64,000 bases of DNA, taken from contig CM049316.1 of the NCBI GenBank assembly GCA_026874595.1, positions 37,435,695 to 37,499,694 of the forward strand, in the 5' to 3' direction. The DNA is from Sipunculus nudus. Lineage: Eukaryota > Annelida > Sipuncula > Golfingiida > Sipunculidae. The position numbers and the translations under genes are program-made. Positions 25,601-34,716 of this stretch are shown here, one piece after another. A model generated the notes under the pieces. The model saw only the letters and a list, made by a program, of their open reading frames with translations. It had not been told where the DNA came from and ran no database searches. Within the stretch, counting starts at the first letter, position 1. Each line of letters starts with the position of its first letter.

Positions 25601-28600
25601 GCTATTCAATGGGGTCAGCAGGGTAGGTAAACTGCAAAACCTAAAAGAAAAGAAATGCAGAAAGCATCACTAAGAGTCTTGTAATCAAATAAAGCCATCC
25701 TATATCCAGGTAAAGACCCACAAATTATCAGAACAAACACTTGCTGGTATATCTGATGATTTGTATAATAATATTCAGATATCTAAAAAAAACTAAGTTT
25801 ATTGCTATGATTCCATGACATAAACTGCAAAAAGTTCCCATCATTTTATAAATCAGTAGCTAAACCTTAACACTTAACTCTCATAGTCTTAATGCCTGGC
25901 CAAAGCATTCCGGCAACAGTGTTTTTGTTATGCACTAATGATATATCCTTATCACTCCATGAGCTGATACAAAAGGGAGTCATATATCACAAGTGTCACT
26001 GACAATTATGGGCACATAGTGAGATGTACCAGTTGTGAGTGCCATGGTTATATATACAAGAAAACAAGAAAAAAAGAGATGGTCTACAAAATAAGTTATT
26101 GTGAACATCCCTGACCTATGACCTTGGCCTTTTGCCCACATATCAACTGGATTCTTTCTAAATGATGGGTAACTACTTACCACTTACATCTGGCCGGGTG
26201 TAATTACTTGGCAACCAATGAGTGAATAACTTAGACCTGCAACCTTTAACCTCCTGACCAGCTGACCTCAAAATCAATTAATTATTTCTTCATGCAAAAA
26301 TACCCATAAATATGAAGTTTGAATCAAATTCAGTGATGCATAGATGTGGCATATGTGAAAGACTGAAGGTTTGGGTTGAACAGTTTCACTTGAAATATGT
26401 TCACAAGCATTTAGAACAATATTGTGACCTTGACCTTTGACCTTTTGAACTCAACATCAATAGGCTTCTTCTCCTATTGGTAGGCAAGCCATATATGACA
26501 GATGGAAAGTATAGATTGAAAAGTTTGCCTTAAAATGACTCCACGCAAGAAGAGGGTGCTGTGAACTTGACCTTTGACCTCAAAATCAACAGGTCTTTTC
26601 CCCTGTTGGCAGAGAAGCGATATCAGTGCTGAAAGGTTTGGAATGAAAGGTCTAGCTTGAAATGTGTCCACAGCCTTTTCAAAGAAGTGGATCCTGTGAC
26701 CCTGACATTTGACCTTGTGACCTCAACATCTATAGGATTCTTCTCCCACTTAGTAGGTGAGCTATATGTGAAAGATCAAAGAATTGGGATGAAAGGTTTG
26801 GCTTAAAATGCATCCTGAGGCTTTTCAAAGAAGTTGGTTCTGTGACCTTGACCTTTGGCCTTGTGGCCTCAAAATAATTATGGTTCTTCCCCTGTTGGTA
26901 GGTGAGCTGTATGGGAAAGATGGAAGGTTTGGGATGAAAATTTTGGCTAAAAGAATTATTTCTGGGGGGTGCAAACACACCCAATAACTTCGAGAATATA
27001 GGTCGCAGTGACCTAATTTTAAGTTTGCAAGGAGATCTTTTTAGAACCTCTAAGACTGCATAGGGTTCATGGCCCTAGCCCCTACGGTTATGATTTGTGC
27101 CCTGCGGCCGGCCGGACGGCCGGCCAGACGGACAGACGGAAGGACACCGGACAAAGACCCATCGCTATAGCCCAGCATGACTGAAAGTCAGCTGAGCTAA
27201 TAAAAACTGAATGAGACTTCTACATTTTCAACAATATTATTCTAGTCTATGAAAAATTCCTGATCGATCTGGGCGCGCCCCCGTTAACCTCCTGACCCTA
27301 CCGCTCATCGGGCCTTCTTTAAGTTAGATAGGCCTAATAAAACAAGGGACCCATGGGTCACGGCGCTCAGCTGATCGTGATTGGACTATAAATGTTTCTC
27401 CACTGTGATACTATATCGAGTCGATAAAGCTTATGAATATCATGGACATGTTGGGCTATTATAAAGGAATGTAATGTAATATGTGAGTAAATGATAAATG
27501 AAATAACCTGACTGATGGATTAATAGAGTCAAATATAGTGGTTTATTTTTTATTTATTTAGGAGGGGTTGAAAACTGTGATATATTTGAGCAAATATGAA
27601 TGCAATGACAGCAGTAATAAGCAGTAGTAGAATGATGATAAGGCTATTTGTTGAAGGATCTAAAGTGTATGGTAGTCTGCAAGCTTTCAATTTGACAGAT
27701 ATGATGTTATGATTAACTATGCTGATGAAGTGATTTATGAATTTGTGACTGTATGACACAATATCTCTTTAGTCTTGACAAGGTACATTATTGTGATGCC
27801 CACTATGTCTACATATTACACAATATTGACATAATTTCTGGCATGTACATAGGTACCTATGGACGAATAGTTATACAAAATATTAAAGTATGAATATATC
27901 TGATTCATCTTGTTCTTGCTTACTGAGGCTGACTTTGGGATGGGGTTCGGAGAAGGGAAAAGTGAGGGCAGCACAAAGGTGGATGTTGAAATATTCTATT
28001 GTAATGTTTTTCATTTATATAAGAATATGAAACGCTAAGAGGAAAGGGGCCCTCCTACTTAGTTATAGTAAAGTTCTAAATATATGATTGCAAACTAATA
28101 CTCTGACAAGACTGTCATGAAGAAAAACAGTAAATGCAAGCTTTCAATTTGACAGATATGATGTTATGATTAACTATGCTGATGAAGTGATTTATGAATT
28201 TGTGACTGTATGACACAATATCTCTTTAGTCTTGACAAGGTACATTATTGTGATGCCCACTATGTCTACATATTACACAATATTGACATAATTTCTGGCA
28301 TGTACATAGGTACCTATGGACGAATAGTTATACAAAATATTAAAGTATGAATATATCTGATTCATCTTGTTCTTGCTTACTGAGGCTGACTTTGGGATGG
28401 GGTACGGAGAAGGGAAAAGTGAGGGCAGCACGAAGGTGGATGTAGAAATATTCTATTGTTATGTTTTTCATTTATATAAGAATATGAAAAGCTAAGAGGA
28501 AAGGAGCCCTCCTACTTGGTTATAGTAAAGTTCTAAATATATGATTGCAAACTAATATTCTGACAAGACTGTCATGAAGAAAAACAGTAAAAGTTTTGAG

Positions 28601-31600
28601 ATACTGTAATGCATATGAAAATTTACAGATGGACAGGCAAGTGGACAGAATGGACTAATACCTTTATTTCACTTTCAAGGGAATAATGCATTTAAGTTTA
28701 TATATAAGCCTATTTTTTTTAAGCATATCCACTTTTTCCATTAAGAAGTTTTTATCTGAATCATTTTTTTTATTTACAGGTTTTATAAATTTTTAATAAA
28801 AAAAAAACCCTGAAAATATAAGTTAAAATATTAGAATTGTTGCAAAAGTTGCAATCATTATATATACAGAGTAAAAAGCTGAAACTATAAGTTAAAATAT
28901 TAGAATTGTCGCAAAAGTTGCAATCATCATATATCCAGAGTGAAGCTCATATTGGGTCATATTATGCATACACATATATTTTATTATTTTAAATCATAAA
29001 TGTTTAAACTGAATTTAAAAGAAAATAATGCCACAACATTGCATCTACAAGAATATTCCTTGAATCACTATTAAAAAGTTTTGCACATTGGAGTTTTCAG
29101 TACATGCTTAATTTTATTCACCAAAATAAAATAAAAGATTCAGTAAATTTGATAAAATAAAACATCTTTTCAAATAAAGTATACACACTGTTGGTTGAAT
29201 GAGGGACAAACAATATCATTGTGCTAATTACTATCCCAGTTTTAATTTATTACTGGAATTAATAGTCAATTTCACACCTGGTGAAGTTTTTACTCCTCTG
29301 AAGTAAGGAATTACTTATCTCATGAACATCCACACTTTCATAGCAATACACCACTTTGTGGACACAATTAAATGTACACTTTAATCATTGTAACCCTGGT
29401 GGTACAATACAAAATCTAAAATGTAGCATAGCCTGGAATAAGAATGAATCAAATACAGAAAATAATAACATTCATCTAGTTTATGCACCATCTGGGGGGG
29501 GGGGGGGGGAGGGAGTGGCAGGGCACAGGGGAAGCCTGCTGGTAGTGACCAAGCTGACCCAAGGCAAGCTGCCTGGGGTGGGTTACATAATGCAAGTGAA
29601 GGCTGTACTACTAGGTGGGCTAGATGTAAACAACACTTGACGTGGTGTATGAAAACATGAATAAAAGCTATTCTTTCCAATCAATTTCTTTGAAATTTCA
29701 GATTTTAAAAGATTAAATCCTTATGTATATATGCTGTGAAAATTAAATCAACAGTGCCAAAGTTGGACAAAATTTAAGGTATTGATTTTTTATTTATGCT
29801 AATAACTTGAAAAATTTGCAAAATTCAGATCTAATTTTGGGTAAACAATTGAATCTTGATTAAATAAAATTATATTCCTGAAAAAAAGTCTCTAGGTTCA
29901 GCAATTCTCATGTTAGGTGAGTAAATATATTTCCTGATTTTTTAAAAAATTGCATTATGTTTTGGTCTATAACTTCAAAATAATACCCAATACTGACCTA
30001 ATTTTTGGTAAGTTCATAGAAAATGTACGAAAGAATGTGAATACTATATACGATCAAAAACAGATCAGTGGTTTTGATATTAGGCAGCCTTGAAGTGTAA
30101 CAATGGCTTTTTTTTATGGAAAATGAGTTTTTTTCCTTAATATCTCGAAGGAACGAAGTCCTAATGACCCAATTTTCGGTATGGTAGGAGATTTTGGGGA
30201 CATCTAAAATTATGCCAACAGCCTGGGGAGCATAGAGATGTGCACTGAATGACCTACAGTCATCGAAGTGGACTGCTTGACAATGTAAGGGAATACAACA
30301 AGAGCCTCCAAAAAAATTCAATAACTAGCCTAATTTTGCAGCTTTTATTTTCAAATTTCAGATTTGAACAGATTAAATCCTTATGTATACATGCTGTGAA
30401 AATTAAATCCACAGTACTTACAGGAAAAAAATGTGCCGTGGCCAAAGTTGGGCAAAATTTAAGGTACCAATTTTATATTTTTGCCAATATTTAAAAAAAA
30501 TTAACAGATTTTGATCTAATTTTTGGTATACAATTAAATTTTGATTAATTAAAGTTGTATTATTGGAAAAAAGTCCCTACCTTTAACACTTTTGGTCTAA
30601 AGTGACCAAATATCTTCCTGATTTTTTTACAAAGTCCATTATGTTTGGGCCCATAACTTTTTTTAATTATATAATACTGACTTAATATCTGGCATGTACA
30701 TAGGAACTATATAGAGGAACATTTATGGTAAATATGAAGAAAACCAGATGAGTGGTTTTGATATTAGGCAGTCCTGAAGTGTGAAAATAGATTTCTAATA
30801 AAAAATTGAAGTTTTTCCTTAATATCTCGAAGGAACGAAGTCCTATTGACCCAATTTTCGGCATGGTAGGAGATTTTGGGGACATCTAACTATATGCCGA
30901 ATTTCAGATTCGTAGGTCCAACGGTGTCGAAACGTGCCAGTCTTACGGACGGACATCCAGACGGACGGACGGACGGACGGACAGACAGACGGACGGACGA
31001 CGGACAATGGACCACAACTATAGCTCAGATGACTTATAGTCAGCTGAGCTAAAAACGGCGGGGTTTGGACACCACACACTGACGTTACCTTAAAGAATCA
31101 CAGAACTGGTATTTATTGGCTAACCGCCAGGACTGTCGTGCCCCATGCATAACACGACATGACCTATGCATAAGCAGCAGATTCCAATGAGGAATTTGTT
31201 TGGTCTATAATAGAACTCTACTAGAGGGTGTCATGCTATACTGTCACTACATTGAAACATGTTAAACTAGGGCCGGGGCCTTACAAAAACAACTTTTTGA
31301 GTTTATTTTGCAAAAGGTTTTGGGCACGCGCTGACATTTTACGAAACTGGGTGCCCCTAAAAATTTGTTGAACAATTTTTTTGGAGAGGGAAGGGGGGCG
31401 CGCCTGTTGCGCCCCCTCTAAACACTCCCCTGGATTCAGATAATAAATTTACTATAGACTTACAAGGTCCATAAACCATGACTCAACTTTGGGTCTGAAG
31501 TCAACAAAACTAGCCGTGAATAAACGACTCAGTAGTCTGGTATACTGGTCGGAGAATATATATAGGCCTGCTAGTATTTATATATTATCAGAAGGCCAAT

Positions 31601-32092
31601 TTAGCGCTAGGACAGAATTAATAACTGAATCTTTTCCCAAGTGTCCTTTTTATTCAATAAAAGAACAAGAAAATATTGAGGTTATGCCTCTCGTTTTTCA
31701 AACATATCTGGCCCTCGAGACTCGAGGTAAAAACACACACACACACACACACGTCTTGTTGCTCTACTAAATTTTTAACAAAATCCTTTTGGTTTTGAAA
31801 CCGTTTTGTGTGTAAAAGGGGTATAGAAATTATCATTTTATTTTTTTTTATTTATAATTAATTTTTTCTTATATTTTTTATCTATAATTACAGCCCTTGC
31901 AGCTTCTGCCACCAGCACCACTCAAGAGATGGCTCAAAGTTTCCATGGATACACACAAGCAATGTGGTAGTCTATGACGACGGAATCTCCGTTGTCCACA
32001 CACGGGACCCAGGGATCGACACGAAAAAGTTCTTCAGACATTGTGGTGAACATAAATCACAGATAAAGCAGAGCTCTGAGAACGGAATGTGA
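18967..32092 (+). CDS. Unrecognised conserved-looking protein, about 300 aa, five or more exons
   Basis: Exon 1 18967-19132 (MASSVIRKRLISESEKSTSW...; donor GTTAGT, phase 1). Exon 2 from 19271 (GLVPSCPHSSPITN...); its 3' end is uncertain, before about 19420. Exon 3 from about 19563 to 19838 (HAWESLPRLSLYLCCALSS..., VKRMIRLELEEHRRLFNLF..., RDVIIPLLLRLAEGSTT), donor GTGAGT. Exon 4 20471-20585 (VAGTFEPVPLEEEEDVLNKL), donor GTAAGT. Exon 5 31894 or 31903 to stop TGA at 32092 (FCHQHHSRDGSKFPWIHTSN, VVVYDDGISVVHTRDPGI). Phases agree across introns 1, 3 and 4. Exon 3 is helical and leucine-rich with higher GC than its surroundings, as expected of coding DNA; exon 4 is acidic; exon 5 begins with a small Cys/His cluster (CSFCHQHH). 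There is no signal peptide or clear membrane segment. I do not recognise the family and assign no function. Intron 4 is 11.3 kb and repeat-filled. The gene converges on EXOSC7. Confidence 0.6.
19163..19201. repeat. (TA)n microsatellite
   Basis: An AT dinucleotide run in intron 1 of the unrecognised gene. Confidence 0.95.
19993..20038. repeat. Perfect 13-bp inverted repeat (hairpin)
   Basis: GGTCAGGCTACGG (19993-20005) and CCGTAGCCTGACC (20026-20038) can pair perfectly with a 20-base loop. It is intronic, 51 bases left of a poly-C tract. It could be the remnant of a small MITE or a structured RNA element; the sequence does not decide. Confidence 0.6.
20621..20857. mobile_element. MITE, GGTTCTCAGGCAC termini, copy 1
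   Basis: The terminal inverted repeat GGTTCTCAGGCAC (20624-20636) pairs with GTGCCTGAGAACC (20842-20854). Inside both ends lies a GCGGGCGG-type block (AGTGCGGGCGGG on the left, GACGCGGGCGG on the right). Related copies, with eroded right ends, are at about 47047-47330 and 60290-60530, and a fragment is at 21640-21680. Length is about 235 bases with no coding capacity. It lies just inside intron 4 of the unrecognised gene. Confidence 0.75.
20991..21074. repeat. Three tandem 28-bp units
   Basis: The unit AGGGCGTGCGCAGGATTTTA plus GCATAGCA is repeated at 20991, 21019 and 21047. The third unit has CTGG instead of CAGG and ends in a G run. Confidence 0.95.
21311..21394. repeat. (CA)n(TA)n compound microsatellite
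   Basis: About 48 bases of CA repeats pass directly into about 36 bases of TA repeats. Intronic. Confidence 0.95.
22629..22677. repeat. (CT)n microsatellite
   Basis: An uninterrupted CT dinucleotide run of about 48 bases. Intronic. Confidence 0.95.
23330..24890 (+). repeat. TGACCTTGACCTTTGACCT repeat array, block 1
   Basis: Repeat units of roughly 280 bases share the order: GTGACCTTGACCTTTGACCT, (A)AAATCAATTCGGGTCTT, CAATGGGACATATATAAGTC, AAGTTTGAAATC, ATCAATAAAAGCAGG, AATTATCATCCAGAAACTAA. The motif is exact at 23669-23687 and 23958-23976, with variants near 23527, 23817, 24101 and 24244. Downstream, complementary AAGGTCAAGGCCA and CAAGGTCAAGGTCATT occur near 24395 and 24720. The array ends near a (GGC)n stretch at about 24862. 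It lies in intron 4 of the unrecognised gene. Repeats of this type are common in molluscan DNA. No coding potential. Confidence 0.85.
24891..26090. other. Intron sequence with short duplications
   Basis: A loose duplication is visible: AAGATGGCTTCCTGGTGGCC (25252) against AAATGGCTACCTGGCAGACA (25376), each followed by ...GG(A/T)TTTCTGACA. No exon was seen. Confidence 0.5.
26090..27200 (+). repeat. TGACCTTGACCTTTGACCT repeat array, block 2
   Basis: Units of about 140 bases each carry the motif (exact at 26425-26443; one mismatch at 26562-26580 and 26843-26861; weaker near 26110 and 26700). They also share TTCTTCTCCTATTGGTAGG-type and GAAAGTTTGGGATGAAAGG-type blocks. The block ends with GGCCGGACGGCCGGCCAGAC, GGACAGACGGAAGGACACCG and a terminal GTCAGCTGAGCTAA, the same 3' signature as the dispersed A-type repeats. 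Confidence 0.85.
27343..27374. repeat. Short dispersed repeat end
   Basis: CAAGGGACCCATGGGTCACG...GCTCAGCTG here matches, inverted, the segment at 55716-55746 (ACAGCTGAGCGTTGTGACCC...). The two are likely ends of one bivalve repeat family. Confidence 0.55.
27679..28591 (+). repeat. Direct tandem duplication, two 457-bp copies
   Basis: The block beginning GCAAGCTTTCAATTTGACAG at 27679 is repeated from 28136 with only a handful of substitutions by eye (for example GGGGTTCGG/GGGGTACGG, GAAACGCTAAG/GAAAAGCTAAG, AGGGGCCC/AGGAGCCC). The junction follows AAAAACAGTAAA. It is intronic, with no ORF of note. Confidence 0.95.
28805..28945 (+). repeat. Tandem duplication of about 68 bp
   Basis: The segment AAAATATAAGTTAAAATATT...GCAAAAGTTGCAATCAT is repeated immediately as AAACTATAAGTTAAAATATT...GCAAAAGTTGCAATCAT. 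Confidence 0.85.
29690..30220 (+). repeat. Dispersed bivalve repeat, copy A3 (3' truncated)
   Basis: Landmarks ATTTCAGATTTTAAAAGATT, CAGTGCCAAAGTTGGACAAA and TTTTTTTCCTTAATATCTCG occur in the usual order. The copy stops after ATCTAAAATTATGCCAACAG, before the GGAC array and terminal AGCTGAGCTAA. A further copy follows at once at 30300. Confidence 0.75.
30300..31056 (+). repeat. Dispersed bivalve repeat, copy A4 (complete 3' end)
   Basis: Landmarks: AGAGCCTCCAAAAAAATTCA, GTGCCGTGGCCAAAGTTGGG, TCCTTAATATCTCGAAGGAA, CGAAACGTGCCAG, a (GGAC)n array at about 30947-30998, GGACAATGGACCACAACTAT and terminal GTCAGCTGAGCTAAAAACG. It is inverted relative to the copy at 53123-53790 and similar over most of its length. 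Confidence 0.85.
31060..31893. other. 3' part of intron 4 of the unrecognised gene
   Basis: The region contains a GGCGCG-rich patch at 31385-31425 and a (CA)n at 31732-31752. The 31489-31770 ORF lacks splice or family support. The pyrimidine-rich tract just before 31894 is the acceptor of exon 5. Confidence 0.5.
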
Positions 32093-34179
32093 AACGGAGA
32101 TGCCATGACTGGAACTGAGAACTTCTATATTACTTGGACCATATAATTATTTTGGACCAAGGAGATTGTCGTAATTGTGGGGTTGGTTGCATCTGCGAGG
32201 TGGAAAACAAGGCATGGTTCCACTGTATATTTGACTTGAGGGGCAGAGGTTTGTCATATTAATACACGACGGTTTATAACAGCCAGCAATGCATGTATGA
32301 TGAGCTGCTTTTCAGTTTTTATAAAGCTGAGAGATGTTTGCGAAATAGTTAATGAATATGGATGAAATACATAGAAAACAGTATTTGAAAAATAAGTTAA
32401 AAACTACTCTGGTAGAAAGGGACTTCTCCTTAACAACTGTAATTGTTTTATGCTACAAATACCCCCATTTATGGCACCTTACGGGAACTTGTTACATCAA
32501 ACAGCTTCTATCACAATTCAAACGGCCGGAATTCTGGATTGAGGTCAAGAGATTAACTAGCCAGATATTACAGAGGACCACACGTGATGGTTATCACTGA
32601 TAAAACGTTATCTAAAATGCAAGACTATGACATCCAGCCAGAGGCGTAAATTTATCTTCAAGAAAAGGGGGTACGACTCGCAGGCGTTGGAGGGTAACCA
32701 GACTTGGGACAAATTTTATTATAAACACACACACACACACACAAACACAAATACTGCTATGATAACACTCGAGATATACGCACATTTCCTTGTATGTACC
32801 TTAAATCCTTAATGGCTTGTCACCCAAAATGTACTTGAAACATACTGTGTTGTGTCGAGAGCAATTTAGCGTCGTGTAAAGATTCACATGTTCCAGTCTA
32901 AAGCATAGGTTCCTTATATACGGAATGTGGATCCGGCATGTGGAATGCAGAGCCCGGATAAAAATTTATATTGATTGAATCAATAAGGTCCGGTATGTGG
33001 AATGGGTATCCAGCAAAACGAATCACTACATGTAGCAATTTTTTGCCTGGTTCCACATGGTATCCCGAAGGGACAGATAGAAAACATGCATAGTGCCGTG
33101 CCAGCATAATTGTAACCTCTCAAAACGCATAACGCATTGTCCATAAAAAAATATTAATTTGATGCAGAATAATAAAGAAAACAGAGCACTTATTGACACC
33201 AGTTTCTCACTAATGGTAATGGCTGAAGGTTTGTAGTGATGTCAAGAGGGTTTGATCAAAACCGTTTTAATGTTATGGATGATTGTGATATAGAGGAAAT
33301 GACTTATATGGAAGAATAGGGCGTGGGGTAAAGCTGATTTCATAAGAAGCTTATTACATATGAAGATTTGCTGTGTCAAATTTGACATAATCGATGAGTT
33401 TATTCTATTAACAGCAGCTTAAAAGTGGCGCATTTGATCAATAAACAGTAAAACATATTCAAATAGTTTTGTGTTTAAAGCCAGGTTCTTCTCTGCATCT
33501 ATAAATAACAACAGTTAAAATGGCAAGTTTTCTTACAGGTAGGTTTTCCTTGGGAGAGTTTACAGAGAACATTGCAGCAAGAAGTGTTTTCCATCCCAAA
33601 TCGGGTATCCACACGGACAGGTTTGGTTTCAGAAACATTACAGATGAATAAAAGATAGCATCAGTTACTACAGTGAAACCTTGGTCGTCTAAGCGAGGTC
33701 TGATATGAAGAGCAAAAAAGAATTGAGACCATGGAAAAGTGGTCATAATTTTAAGGTGGTTGCTATACTGAGGTGGTCTTTTGGCAAGGTTTAACTGTAC
33801 ATCTCATTCTGATGCATGGATTGAATGAGATGATCTTGAACCTGTATTATAATATCTAGGTCTTATGAAATTTCTGTTTTTAAACTTGAGTTTTATTAAA
33901 TGATTGTGCTAGGTGACCATTAAACTTTTTATTTTATTGTAAAGACAGGCCCATAGTCTGTTTTGGGTGAGAAATTTATCGCAAAAATACACAAAGTGTA
34001 ATCTGATTTCTGTTTAAAGTGTGACCAGGAACAATGTCAGAACAGGTTGAAACCTACAATAATAACACTGAATGCCTGTATATTTCCATTAGTTTACAGA
34101 TGAACACACAACCATGCATCACATACACAGAGCACTGATTTTACACAAGTTAGAGATTTAGTAAAGTCCACACCATTCG

Positions 34180-34390
34180 AATCAGAGTGCAAGTCTGAGT
34201 CCAGGCTACTTAAGTCCAAGTCCAGGTCAGAGTCCTTCAGGTTCGAGTCCAAATCCACTTCCTTCAAGTCAAGAGTCATTTTGTACCAGAGTCCAATACA
34301 AATATCCTTGAGAAGCAGTCTTTACCTCAGAGTACAAATCTGGGTCTAGTACACTCAAGTCCAAGTCCGAGTCCCATAAAAGTGTAGACT
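34180..34390. repeat. GAGTCCAAGTCC hexamer-type tandem repeat
   Basis: Degenerate tandem hexamers (AAGTCC, GAGTCC, CAGTCC) fill the stretch, interrupted around 34270-34340. On the minus strand one frame reads DLDSDLD-like, so it can mimic an acidic protein; this is low complexity and not a gene. Confidence 0.8.
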
Positions 34391-34669
34391 AGAATCCAAC
34401 ATCGCTGACTCAAGCAGTAGGTTAGAACTGCCAGGACTCGCATACTTTATGCAATACTGGACACAATTCTAAAACTAATTTCTACCTTGTGTTCTATACT
34501 GCTTATTATATACATGTATTATATAAGACAACCCAGGTAATTATTTTATTTTCTGTATTGAGAAATTATCTTAATGCGTACAATAATTCTTTACATGAGC
34601 AATATTAACATTATTTGACATGCTCCAAAACAAATAAATACATAAAAAAATTGCTAAGAAAATAGTATA

Positions 34670-34675
34670 TTTATT
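34670..34675 (-). terminator. EXOSC7 polyadenylation signal
   Basis: On the minus strand this reads AATAAA, 42 bases past the EXOSC7 stop codon. The distance suits a compact 3' UTR. Confidence 0.55.
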
Positions 34676-34716
34676 CAATAATGTATGTACAGATGTAAAT
34701 TAGCAATAATGCTTTG

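Larger units (their letters stand above)
32093..34716. other. Convergent intergenic region
   Basis: This is the 3' flank of the unrecognised plus-strand gene and the 3' flank of EXOSC7. It contains a short (CA)n (32725-32742). No extra exon was recognised; an AATAAA near 33170 could serve the plus-strand gene but is about 1.1 kb past its stop. Confidence 0.5.

Noticed and set aside
30843-31079. ORF with [14 protein letters not shown] repeats (also at 53098-53343)
   Set aside because: These are translations of the (CCGT)n/(GGAC)n end of the dispersed A-type repeat; the same peptide appears wherever that repeat is present.
34094-34279. Acidic protein reading DLDSDLDLDLSSLDSD
   Set aside because: It is the translation of a degenerate GAGTCC/AAGTCC tandem repeat, with no splice context.
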